Positions 33,286 through 42,227 of a DNA stretch of 64,000 nt are shown here, in pieces. The notes under the pieces are model-generated. The model had not been told where the DNA came from and searched no databases. It saw only the letters and a list, made by a program, of their open reading frames with translations. Position 1 is the first letter of the stretch. Each line of letters starts with the position of its first letter. The position numbers and the translations under genes were made by a program. The stretch is from assembly GCF_008728855.1 (NCBI RefSeq), contig NZ_CP042906.1, forward strand, positions 2,542,001 to 2,606,000. The letters are read 5' to 3'. This DNA comes from Hypericibacter terrae (GTDB lineage: Bacteria; Pseudomonadota; Alphaproteobacteria; Dongiales; Dongiaceae).

Positions 33286-34326
33286 ATGATCTCGGTGGGG
33301 CTGGTCGGCTATGGCCATTGGGGGCCGAACCTGCTGCGCAATCTGGCGGCCCACCCGGCCTTCCATGTTGTCGCAGCATCGGACCATCGCGCCGAAAGAC
33401 GCGCCGCCGCGCTCCAGGCCGCGGCCGGCATCGCGCTTTACCAGGACGGCGCGGCCTTGATCGACCATCACCGGGGGCTGGATGCGGTCGCGATCGCGAG
33501 CCCGGTCTCCACTCATTTCGACCTGGCCCGGCGCGCGCTCGAACGCGGCCTCCATGTGCTGGTGGAAAAGCCGCTCTGCACCCGTTCGGAGGAAGGCAAG
33601 GCGCTGGTCGCGATCGCCGCCCGGCAGAATCGCGTCCTCATGGTCGACCACACGCTGCTCTTCACCGGCGCCGGCCGCGCGATCCGCGCCTTGCGGCAGG
33701 GCGACCGGCTGGGGCGCGTGACCTATTACGACGCCCAGCGCCTCAATCTGGGCCTGTTCCAGCCGGATGTGAACGTGCTGTGGGATCTGGGCCCGCATGA
33801 TCTTTCGCTGCTGGCGGATCTGAAGGACGAGATCCCGGTCCATGTCGAGGCCAGCGGGCATAGCCACGTCAATCCGGGCGTTCCCGACATCGTCCATGCC
33901 TCGCTGCGTTTCGCCTCGGGCTGGATGGCGCATTTCCACTGGAGCTGGATGTCGCCGGAGAAGGTACGCCGCACCGTCATCGGCGGCAGCGACCGGATGC
34001 TGGTCTGGGACGAGTTTGCGACCGACGGCGCGCTCAAGCTCTATGATCGCGGCATCGACCTGCCGGCCGGACGCGGAGATCGTGCGATTCTCCCGGGCTA
34101 CCGGACCGGAGGATGGGAAACGCCGGCGACGGAACCCGGCGAGGCCCTGCAACGCCTCGTCGGTCATTTCGCCGACGTGATCCACGGCCGCGTCGCCTCG
34201 ATCGCGGATGGACCCCGCGGCGTTCGCGTTCTGCAATTGCTGGAGCGGATCCAGGCGGCGCTCGCCCGCAACGGGGTTGCGCAGAACAACCGCAGCGGTT
34301 CTCAGAAAAATCATTTAACATATTGA
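33286..34326 (+). CDS. Gfo/Idh/MocA-family oxidoreductase
   Basis: A 346-residue NAD(P)-dependent sugar or cyclitol dehydrogenase. The Rossmann motif VGLVGYGHWGPNLLRN is at the N-terminus and the family EKPLC motif at about 92 carries the catalytic Lys. The second conserved motif, with WDLGPHDL (about 165-172), supplies the catalytic His. Typical substrates are inositol, glucose derivatives or UDP-sugars. GGAAGG is 9 bases before the ATG. It is divergent from the ceramide cluster (232-base gap) and could make or alter a sphingolipid head-group sugar, but this is only positional. The C-terminal tail after about 330 is polar. Confidence 0.85.
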   Translation: MISVGLVGYGHWGPNLLRNLAAHPAFHVVAASDHRAERRAAALQAAAGIALYQDGAALIDHHRGLDAVAIASPVSTHFDLARRALERGLHVLVEKPLCTRSEEGKALVAIAARQNRVLMVDHTLLFTGAGRAIRALRQGDRLGRVTYYDAQRLNLGLFQPDVNVLWDLGPHDLSLLADLKDEIPVHVEASGHSHVNPGVPDIVHASLRFASGWMAHFHWSWMSPEKVRRTVIGGSDRMLVWDEFATDGALKLYDRGIDLPAGRGDRAILPGYRTGGWETPATEPGEALQRLVGHFADVIHGRVASIADGPRGVRVLQLLERIQAALARNGVAQNNRSGSQKNHLTY

Positions 34327-34600
34327 AATATAATGCTATTAATTCGCTCCCTCCGCTTCCGCAGGAAGTTGAGGTTCGGCGGCGGAGCGGATCCTGTGAC
34401 GCCGTTGCGGTTCGGCGCAACCGAAGGCGCCGCGCCGTCGCCACCACGCCGACATCCCATGACCGCGTTCCTATCGGAATCGGGCGATAAAAATCACGAG
34501 CACTACCCACACGGCCATGCAGCGGTCACAATTTCATGGTGGCCTGCGCAGCAGAGGGCGCTTCGCGGTCGCGAATGACGCCGTTCATCACGAGGGGATC

Positions 34601-37600
34601 ATGAATTTCGTTCGTTGCCTTGCACTCGGCCTCGCGCTCGCGCTGCCGGCGCTGTCCGCATGGGCTCAAGACATGCCGATCGCCACCCAGGCGGCCGACC
34701 GCTATCAGTCGGACATCCAGCAGCGCTACAAGAGCGGCTCGGACCCCGACAAGGCCGATGCGCTGCGGATCGCGGGCGAAACGGCCGAGCAGGCGGGGCA
34801 GACCGGCGTCGCCATCTCCAATTACGAGCAGGCGGTGGCCTTCGGCGGCGCCGACTATGAGATCTGGCATTCGCTGGCGAAGCTGAACCGCGACCAGCAA
34901 TCCTTCGACCAGGCGGTGGGGGCCGGCTGGCTGGCCTATCAGGCGGCCGAGACGCCCGAGGACCGGGCCGCGGCCCTCGATATCGCGGCGAGCGCGCTGC
35001 GCTCGCTCGATCAGCCCGAAGAGGCGCTGGCGGCCTATCAGCTCGCGCTCGACCAAACCCCGGACGATTCCAACCTCAAGGACCGCGTTGCCGAGCTCAC
35101 CGACCTGATCGGCCTCAAGCTCGACACCGTCGATGTCGAGCGCACCGGCGACAGCCCGAACATCTGCCTGCGCTTTACCGCCAACCTGCTCGACCCCAAG
35201 CAGGTGCATTACAAGGACTATGTGACGGTGACACCGGCCTTCGAGCCGAGCTTCATCGCCTCCGGCAACCAGCTTTGCATCACCGGCGGCGCCTACGGCA
35301 CCGACTATGACGTCGCGCTCAAGACCGGCTTCCCGTCGGCCGAGCGCAAAAGCCTGATGCAGGGCCAGACCGTTTCCGTTCCTGGCGGCGTGCGCGATCC
35401 CTCGCTGGGTTTCGACAGCAACACCTATGTGCTGCCGCGGACCGGCGGGCAGGGCGTGCCGCTGGTCAGCGTCAATTACGAGAGCGCCAAGCTCGAGCTC
35501 CTGCGCATCAACGACCGCAACCTGATCCGCCAGATCACGGACGGGCGGTTTCTGCGCGTCCTCGACGGTTATGACCGCAACGACATCGCCAACAATCTGG
35601 GTGAGACGGTCTGGACGGGCGTGGTGGAGATCGAATCCAAGCCCAACCAGCGGGTGGTGACAGCGGTTCCGATCGACCAGATCCTGCCTTCGACTAAGCC
35701 GGGCGTTTATCTGCTCATGGCGGCACCGCCGGAGCAGACCAACGCCGACGACTGGGCCCAGCAGGCGACCCAGTGGCTCATCGTCACCGACATGGGCATG
35801 ACCTCGATGAGCGGGGCGGACGGGCTCAACCTGTTCGTCCGTTCGCTGCAGGACGGCGAGGCGCTGCGCAAGGTCGAGGTCAATCTGATTGCGCGCAACA
35901 ACGACATCCTGGCCTCGACCGAAACCGACCGCGACGGACTGGCCCATTTCGATTCCGGCCTGCTGCGCGGCGAAGGCGGCCGCGAAGCCGTTGCCGTCGT
36001 GGCCTCGCGCAAGGACGGCGATTTCGCCTTCCTCGACCTGACCCAGGCGGCGTTCGATTTGAGCGATCGCGGCGTTGGCGGGCGCCTGCCGCCGGGCCCG
36101 AGCGACCTGTTCCTCTATTTCGACCGCGGCGTCTATCGCCCGAGCGAGACCGTGCATCTGACCGGCCTGCTGCGCGACGAGGCTGGCAAGGCGATGACCG
36201 GCCTGCCGCTGACCTTGAAGCTCCTGCGTCCCGACGGCAGCGAGGCGGAGACCTTCTCGCTGAAGGATGGCGGCGCCGGCAGCTATCAGCGCGACATCCC
36301 GGTCTCGGGCACGGCGCGCACCGGCGTCTGGACGGTCGAGGCCTATCTCGATCCGGCCGGCAAACCGATCGCGAGTGCCACCTATCTGGTGGAGGAAGTC
36401 GTTCCGGCCCGCATCGAGGCCACGCTCACCTCGGACCAGCCCGCCTATATCCCCGGTGCGGAGACCACGCCTAATCTGGATCTCGCGGTGAAGTATCTCT
36501 ATGGCGCCATGGGCGCGGGGCTGCCGGTCAAGGGCGAGGCCGTGGTGGGCAAGGCCACGGATCCGTTCCCGGCCTATCCGGGATTCCATTTCGACCTGGC
36601 CGACGAGGCTATCGATCCGGTCCGCACCGAGCTCGCCGGCGGCGTGACCGACGAGAATGGCGAGGCGCAGATCCCGCTCTATCTCGACAACATTCCCGAT
36701 ACGGCCCAGCCGTTGTCGGCGACGGTGCGCGTCGAGGTCGCCGATGTCGGCGGCCGCTCGATTTCCGAGGTGCTGGAGCTGCCGATCCGCAACCGGCCGC
36801 TGGCGCTGGGCATCAAGCCGCTCTTCTCCGACGACACCGTCGATCGCGGGGCCAATGCCTCCTTCGAGGCGATCGCGGTGGGCGACGACGGCAGCCGCAA
36901 GGCGCTCGACAAGGTCACCTATCGCCTCGTGCAGGAGGACTGGGACTATCAATGGTTCCTGCGCAACGGCTACTGGGACTACCAGGCCGTGGTGCGCGAC
37001 ATTCCGGGCACGACCGGCGAGATCGCGATCGCCGCCGACGCGCCGGGCAAGATCCAGCTCCCGGTCGATTATGGCCAGTATCGCCTCGAGATTTATGATC
37101 CCGAGAGCGGGGCCGCCGCGAGCTATCGCTTCACCGCCGGCTGGTGGGCCCGCGCCGGGTCCGGCGACACGCCGGACACGCTGCAGGTCACGGCCGACAA
37201 GCCGACCTACGCGCCGGGCGACGAGGCGGAGCTCTTTGTGCGGCCGCCCTTTGCCGGCCAGGTGCTGCTCGCGATCGCGACCGACCGCATCATCGCGACC
37301 CGCGTCGTCGATGCCACGCCCGATGGCGTGTCGGTCAAGTTCGACGTCGATGCCAATTGGGGCGCGGGCGCCTATGTGCTGGCAACCGCGTTCCGGCCCG
37401 GCTCCTCGGAGCAGACCCGCGGTCCCGGTCGCGCCATCGGCGTGGCCTGGCTCGCGATCGATCCGGAGATCCACCGGCTCGGCGTCGCCATGACGGTGCC
37501 CGAGGTGATCAACCCGCGCCAGAAGATCGATGTACCGATCGCGGTCGCGGGCCTCGGCGGCTCGGGCGATGCCTATGTCACCTTGGCCGCGGTCGATGAG

Positions 37601-39793
37601 GGCGTGCTGGAGCTCACCGACTTCAAGACGCCGGATCCCGTGGATTATTTCTTCGGCAAGCGGCGTCTCGGGGTCGAGATCCGCGATCTCTATGGCCGCC
37701 TGATCAATGCCGCCAATGCCAATCGCGGCGTCATCCGCAGCGGCGGCGATGCCGCGATGAGCCGGCGCGCCGCCCCTCCGGGCACGACGCTGGTGGCCCT
37801 GTTCTCGGGGCCGGTCAAGCTCGATGCCGACGGCAAGGCCACCGTCTCGCTCGACGTACCGGATTACAACGGCCGCCTTCGTCTGATGGCGGTCGCCTGG
37901 AGCAACGATAAGGTTGGCGCTTCCGAGACGCCGCTCGTCGTGCGTGATCCGCTGGTGGCGCTGATTGCCACCCCGCGGTTCCTGGCGCCGGGCGACCGGT
38001 CGACCTTGACCGTGAGCCTGCAGAACATGGAGGCGCCGGCCGGGACCTATCATGTTGCCATCACCAGCGACGATGTCTTCCAGCTGGGCGAAGGCGCCAC
38101 GAGCGATCACGATCTGGCGCAAGGAGCCGCGGCCGTTCTGACGATCCCGCTTCTCGGCCATACGGTCGGCACCGGCCATATCACGGTGGCGATCGAAGGG
38201 CCGGAAGGCTTCAAACTCGACCGGCAGATCGTGCTGGGCGTCCGTCCGGCGCAATTGCCGGAGGTGCAGCGCGTTGCGCACCAACTGGCGCCCGGCGATA
38301 GTTTCGAGCTGGGGCCGGATCTGGTGTCGTCCTATCTGCCCGGCACCGGCGAGGTGCTGACCAGCCTCGGCGGCCGTCCCGATTTCGATCTGGCGGGCGT
38401 GCTGCGCGGGCTCGATCGCTACCCCTATGGCTGCATCGAGCAGACCGTCAGCCGGGCGCTGCCGCTGCTCTATGCCGCCGACCTGGAGCGCGATCTCGGC
38501 CTGGTCGAGGACGATGACGGGCTGAAGCGTCGGGTCCAGAGCGCGATCGGGCGCGTGCTCGAGATGCAGCGCTGGGACGGCAGCTTCGCGCTCTGGGATT
38601 CCTATGGCCTGACGGAGCCCTGGCTTTCTTCCTACGCGGTGGATTTCCTCACGCGGGCGCGTGCGAAAGGCTATGTCGTGCCCGACTTCGCCTACAAGGA
38701 AGGGCTCGACTGGCTGCGCTATCACGCGGCCGATCATCAGAACGACAGCCCCTCGGCCTTGTCGTCGCGCTCCTATGCCATCTATGTGCTCGCGAGTGCC
38801 AACGCGGCCGATCCGGGCCTGGTCCGCTACATGTTCGACCGCAACAAGAGGAAGCTGCCGAGCAAGCTCGCGGTGATGCAGCTCGGCGCGGCGCTCGCTC
38901 TCATCGGCGACAATAGCCGCGCCGCCGACGCTGCCCAGATCGCGCTCGACACGCGCCGCCGCTGGAGCGGGGACGCCAACGATTATTATGAATCGGATCT
39001 CCGCGACACGGCGGCGATGCTGGCCTTGTCGACGGAAGCGAAGGTGCCGGGCGTGGATCCCAGTCCGCTGATCGACGATCTGGCGTCGGCCATCGGAACC
39101 GATCCTTGGCTCAGCACGCAGGAGCAAGGCTGGATCGTTCTCGCCGGTGCGGCCCTGGGCAGCAGTCCGCGGATCGCCGTGGCGGTGGGTGACGGCCAGA
39201 CGCAAGACCGCACCGAGCCGCTCTATCTGCGGCCCAAACCGGAGCAGATCGCGGCGGGCTTGCAGATCGCCAACCGCGGCGAGGGCCCGATCTGGGCCAA
39301 CACCACGGTCTTCGGCGTGCCAAGCCAGCCGCGGGGTGCGGTGAAGAACCAGGGCTTCACCATCGAGCGGAAATATTTCACGCTCGCGGGCGAGGCCACG
39401 GATCTGAGCCATGTCGCGCAGAACGACGTGATCGTCACGGTCGTCACCATCCGGGATGACGGGTCGCGCGGCAGCCAGGCGCTGCTGATCGACCTGCTGC
39501 CGGCCGGTTTCGAGCTGGAGAATGTCCGCCTGGCCAACGCCCGGCAGACCGATCAGTTCGCCTGGATGCCGGAACTCTCGGATGCGCTCTATACCGAATA
39601 TCTCGACGATCGCTTTATCACCGCCTTCGAGAGCTACCCCGGTTATGAGTACAGCTTCGCCTATATGATCCGCGCCGTGACGCCGGGCCATTACCGGGTG
39701 CCGGCGGCGTCGGTCGAGGACATGTACCGGCCGACCCGCATCGGCCGCGGCGCGATGGGCCAGGCCGAGATCGAGGCGGCAGGAACGCCGTGA
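34601..39793 (+). CDS. Bacterial alpha-2-macroglobulin
   Basis: A 1730-residue periplasmic protease-trap protein. A Sec signal peptide (residues 1-23, cleavage after AWA) leads into a TPR-like Ala-rich helical region (about 25-160), then many MG beta domains, the bait region, and the thioester domain with Cys1278-Ile-Glu-Gln1281, which forms the internal thioester used to trap attacking proteases. A C-terminal receptor-like domain ends the protein. There is no lipobox, unlike E. coli YfhM, so it should be soluble in the periplasm. pbpC follows after 19 bases; this pairing is widespread and is thought to repair and defend a breached cell wall. GAGGGG precedes the ATG. The AT-rich gap upstream (34310-34340) has TATAAT at 34329-34334. 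Confidence 0.92.
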   Translation: MNFVRCLALGLALALPALSAWAQDMPIATQAADRYQSDIQQRYKSGSDPDKADALRIAGETAEQAGQTGVAISNYEQAVAFGGADYEIWHSLAKLNRDQQSFDQAVGAGWLAYQAAETPEDRAAALDIAASALRSLDQPEEALAAYQLALDQTPDDSNLKDRVAELTDLIGLKLDTVDVERTGDSPNICLRFTANLLDPKQVHYKDYVTVTPAFEPSFIASGNQLCITGGAYGTDYDVALKTGFPSAERKSLMQGQTVSVPGGVRDPSLGFDSNTYVLPRTGGQGVPLVSVNYESAKLELLRINDRNLIRQITDGRFLRVLDGYDRNDIANNLGETVWTGVVEIESKPNQRVVTAVPIDQILPSTKPGVYLLMAAPPEQTNADDWAQQATQWLIVTDMGMTSMSGADGLNLFVRSLQDGEALRKVEVNLIARNNDILASTETDRDGLAHFDSGLLRGEGGREAVAVVASRKDGDFAFLDLTQAAFDLSDRGVGGRLPPGPSDLFLYFDRGVYRPSETVHLTGLLRDEAGKAMTGLPLTLKLLRPDGSEAETFSLKDGGAGSYQRDIPVSGTARTGVWTVEAYLDPAGKPIASATYLVEEVVPARIEATLTSDQPAYIPGAETTPNLDLAVKYLYGAMGAGLPVKGEAVVGKATDPFPAYPGFHFDLADEAIDPVRTELAGGVTDENGEAQIPLYLDNIPDTAQPLSATVRVEVADVGGRSISEVLELPIRNRPLALGIKPLFSDDTVDRGANASFEAIAVGDDGSRKALDKVTYRLVQEDWDYQWFLRNGYWDYQAVVRDIPGTTGEIAIAADAPGKIQLPVDYGQYRLEIYDPESGAAASYRFTAGWWARAGSGDTPDTLQVTADKPTYAPGDEAELFVRPPFAGQVLLAIATDRIIATRVVDATPDGVSVKFDVDANWGAGAYVLATAFRPGSSEQTRGPGRAIGVAWLAIDPEIHRLGVAMTVPEVINPRQKIDVPIAVAGLGGSGDAYVTLAAVDEGVLELTDFKTPDPVDYFFGKRRLGVEIRDLYGRLINAANANRGVIRSGGDAAMSRRAAPPGTTLVALFSGPVKLDADGKATVSLDVPDYNGRLRLMAVAWSNDKVGASETPLVVRDPLVALIATPRFLAPGDRSTLTVSLQNMEAPAGTYHVAITSDDVFQLGEGATSDHDLAQGAAAVLTIPLLGHTVGTGHITVAIEGPEGFKLDRQIVLGVRPAQLPEVQRVAHQLAPGDSFELGPDLVSSYLPGTGEVLTSLGGRPDFDLAGVLRGLDRYPYGCIEQTVSRALPLLYAADLERDLGLVEDDDGLKRRVQSAIGRVLEMQRWDGSFALWDSYGLTEPWLSSYAVDFLTRARAKGYVVPDFAYKEGLDWLRYHAADHQNDSPSALSSRSYAIYVLASANAADPGLVRYMFDRNKRKLPSKLAVMQLGAALALIGDNSRAADAAQIALDTRRRWSGDANDYYESDLRDTAAMLALSTEAKVPGVDPSPLIDDLASAIGTDPWLSTQEQGWIVLAGAALGSSPRIAVAVGDGQTQDRTEPLYLRPKPEQIAAGLQIANRGEGPIWANTTVFGVPSQPRGAVKNQGFTIERKYFTLAGEATDLSHVAQNDVIVTVVTIRDDGSRGSQALLIDLLPAGFELENVRLANARQTDQFAWMPELSDALYTEYLDDRFITAFESYPGYEYSFAYMIRAVTPGHYRVPAASVEDMYRPTRIGRGAMGQAEIEAAGTP

Positions 39794-39812
39794 CGAGGTA
39801 AGGGACGCGATC

Positions 39813-41963
39813 ATGCGCCTGCGCATGACGAGCCAGACCGCGGGGACGCGGCGCGACACCGGCGAGGTTCGCCGGCGTCGGCTGTTCCTCGCTGTCGCGG
39901 GCCCGGTCGTCGCGATGCTGGCACTCGCGATCGGGCTCGACCGGATCTTCCCGCCCCAACTCGACCGGCTGCGCAACGTCTCGGTGCTGGTCGAGGATTC
40001 GGACGGACAGCTGTTGCGGCCCTTTGCGGCGGCCGATGGGGCGTGGCGGCTGCCGGTCACGGCGGATCAAGTCGATCCGCGGTTCCTGCAGATGCTGGTC
40101 GCCTATGAGGATCGACGCTTCTATTGGCATGAAGGCGTCGATCCGCTGGCGCTTGCGCGCGCGGTCGGGCAGTGGGTCCGAAACGGCTCGGTCGTCTCAG
40201 GCGCCTCGACCTTGACCATGCAGACGGTCCGCCTCCTTGAGCCGCGGCCGCGGACGCTGGGCTCGAAGCTGATCGAGATGGCGCGGGCGGTCCAGCTCGA
40301 GGCGCATTTCTCGAAGTCGGAGATTCTGGGGATCTATCTGACGCTCGCTCCCTATGGCGGCAATCTCGAAGGGGTGCGCGCCGCTTCTCTGTTCTATTTC
40401 GGCAAGGAGCCGGCTCACCTGACCGACGGCGAGGCGGCGATGCTGGTGGCCCTGCCGCAGCAGCCCGAGCGGGTCAGGCCCGATCGCAATCCGCTGGCGG
40501 CGCGCGAGGCTCGCGACCATGTGCTGCAACGGCTTGCAAACGCCGGCCTCATCGGCGAGACGGAGTTAGCGGAGCTCGGCAGCGAGGCCGTGCCGCAGGG
40601 ACGTCTCGAGGCGCCGATGGTGGCAGCCCATCTGGCCGAACGGCTGAAAGCCGCCGATCCGGCGTCGACGGAGATCAGGACCACGATCGACGGCAGTCTG
40701 CAGCGCGGCCTCGAAGCCCTGGTCGCGCGCCGGCGGGGCGAGCTCGAGGCCGGCGCCACGATCGCCGTGCTCGCCGTGCGCAACAGCGATCATGCGGTCA
40801 GGGGTTATGTGGGATCGACCGACATCCTCGATTCCAGCCGTCATGGCCCGATCGACATGATCACGGCGGTGCGCTCGCCGGGTTCGACCTTGAAGCCCTT
40901 CATCTATGGCCTGGCTTTCGACGGGCTGCTGATCCATCCCGAGACCATCATGGTCGATCGGCCGATGCGCTTCGGCGGTTACGCGCCGCGCAATTTCGAC
41001 AACCGCTTTCACGGCGAGATGACGGCGCGCGAAGCGCTGCAGATGTCGCTCAACCTGCCCGCCGTGGCGCTGCTGGACCGCATCGGTCCGCTGGAGCTGG
41101 CGCGCCGCTTCGGCCTGAGCGGCGTCGCTTTGCGGCTGCCGGCGGAGACGGAGCAGCCCGGGCTGCCGATCGCGCTGGGCGGCGTCGGCGTCACGCTCCA
41201 GGATCTGGTGACGCTCTATGCCGGCCTGGCGAACAAGGGCACCACGGCGCCGCTGCGCTTCCGCCTCGATCAGGCGGAGGGCGACAAGCAGGCGCTCATG
41301 AGCCCGCTCGCCGCCTGGTACGTCACCCATATCCTCGAGGACATGCCCCCGCCGCCCAACCGGCTGATCGAAAGCGACGGCCGGCGCCAGCGCCAGATCG
41401 CCTACAAGACGGGGACCTCCTACGGTTTCCGCGACGCCTGGGCGATCGGCTATGACCGGGAATGGACCATCGGCGTCTGGGTTGGGCGGCCGGATGGCAG
41501 CTTCTCGCCGGGTCGCATGGGCCGCGACGCGGCGGCGCCGATCCTCTATGAGGCCTTCGACCTGCTGCCGCCGCCTTCGGGCAACGACGCCTTGATGAAG
41601 CCGTCGGGCCCGGCGCCGGCCGGTGCCATCCTCGCCACCAACAGCGAGCTTCCGGCCAGCCTGCGCCGGTTCCAGCCGGCCGCCTATGCCTGGCGATCGA
41701 GCTCGGGCCTCCAGGGACCGAACCTGACATTTCCGCAAGACGGCGCCGTCGTCGAGCTGAAGGCGGGCGATCACCTCGCCAGCCTGCCGCTCGAGGTGAC
41801 GGGCGGCGAGCTGCCTCTGATCTGGCTGGTGAACGGGCGCCCGCTCAGCGCCCAGCCCTGGCGCCGCCAGGCGGAATGGCTGCCCGATGGCATGGGCGAG
41901 GCGCGCATCACCGTGATCGACAAGGCCGGTCGCAGCGCCAGCGCCGAGATCTGGATACAGTAG
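39813..41963 (+). CDS. pbpC: Penicillin-binding protein 1C
   Basis: A 716-residue bifunctional peptidoglycan synthase. A short cytoplasmic basic segment and one membrane helix (about 26-45) are followed by the glycosyltransferase domain, with catalytic Glu99 in AYEDRRFYWHEGVDP and a GASTLTMQ motif. The transpeptidase domain has SxxK at Ser358-Lys361, SLN in MSLNLPAVAL and KTG in YKTGTSYGF. The C-terminal part (about 620-716) is the PBP1C-specific beta domain. All catalytic motifs are intact. It is co-transcribed with the alpha-2-macroglobulin gene. Confidence 0.93.
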   Translation: MRLRMTSQTAGTRRDTGEVRRRRLFLAVAGPVVAMLALAIGLDRIFPPQLDRLRNVSVLVEDSDGQLLRPFAAADGAWRLPVTADQVDPRFLQMLVAYEDRRFYWHEGVDPLALARAVGQWVRNGSVVSGASTLTMQTVRLLEPRPRTLGSKLIEMARAVQLEAHFSKSEILGIYLTLAPYGGNLEGVRAASLFYFGKEPAHLTDGEAAMLVALPQQPERVRPDRNPLAAREARDHVLQRLANAGLIGETELAELGSEAVPQGRLEAPMVAAHLAERLKAADPASTEIRTTIDGSLQRGLEALVARRRGELEAGATIAVLAVRNSDHAVRGYVGSTDILDSSRHGPIDMITAVRSPGSTLKPFIYGLAFDGLLIHPETIMVDRPMRFGGYAPRNFDNRFHGEMTAREALQMSLNLPAVALLDRIGPLELARRFGLSGVALRLPAETEQPGLPIALGGVGVTLQDLVTLYAGLANKGTTAPLRFRLDQAEGDKQALMSPLAAWYVTHILEDMPPPPNRLIESDGRRQRQIAYKTGTSYGFRDAWAIGYDREWTIGVWVGRPDGSFSPGRMGRDAAAPILYEAFDLLPPPSGNDALMKPSGPAPAGAILATNSELPASLRRFQPAAYAWRSSSGLQGPNLTFPQDGAVVELKAGDHLASLPLEVTGGELPLIWLVNGRPLSAQPWRRQAEWLPDGMGEARITVIDKAGRSASAEIWIQ

Positions 41964-41982
41964 CGGCGGAAGATGGGGCGGC

Positions 41983-42081
41983 TCACAGGCCGCCCGCGAG
42001 ATTGGCGAAGGCGGCGACATAGATCACCGCCGCGACGGCCAGCGCCGCCAGCGGCAGCAGCAAATCCTGTTTCAACGTCAT
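41983..42081 (-). CDS. Candidate 32-residue single-helix membrane protein
   Basis: A short frame encodes MTLKQDLLLPLAALAVAAVI followed by YVAAFANLAGGL and a TGA stop. A single continuous hydrophobic helix after a short polar start is what small membrane proteins look like. Codon use is like that of its neighbours. The ribosome site is weak (GGGA about 9 bases before the ATG). It lies downstream of the aminotransferase on the same strand. Function unknown; it may be a chance frame. Confidence 0.4.
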   Translation of the reverse strand: MTLKQDLLLPLAALAVAAVIYVAAFANLAGGL

Positions 42082-42187
42082 GGGGTTATCCCGCGATTCC
42101 GGTGGCGACACAGGCCCGCAGGATCGGGGAGGGAGCGCCGGAACGGAAATGCCGCCGGGCTATCGGTTCGATGCGAGGTGGGCATGG

Positions 42188-42215
42188 AACCCCGGGCCTA
42201 TGACGGCCCGGGGTT
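42188..42215. terminator. GC-rich hairpin after the aminotransferase gene
   Basis: A perfect 11-bp stem pairs AACCCCGGGCC (42188-42198) with 42205-42215, loop of 6 bases. It starts 13 bases beyond the minus-strand aminotransferase stop. There is no T run on that strand, so it may stabilise the transcript 3' end instead of ending it alone. Confidence 0.5.
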
Positions 42216-42227
42216 TCACGGACCCGA

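Noticed and set aside
33054-33287. An N-terminal extension of the acyl-AMP ligase
   Set aside because: It is Pro/Arg-rich, unlike known ligases, and would run across the start of the divergent dehydrogenase gene.
34526-40060. A 1844-codon open frame on the minus strand opposite the alpha-2-macroglobulin gene
   Set aside because: It is antisense to a well-identified gene, is His/Asp/Arg/Gly-rich without any domain, and is the usual product of GC-rich codon bias.
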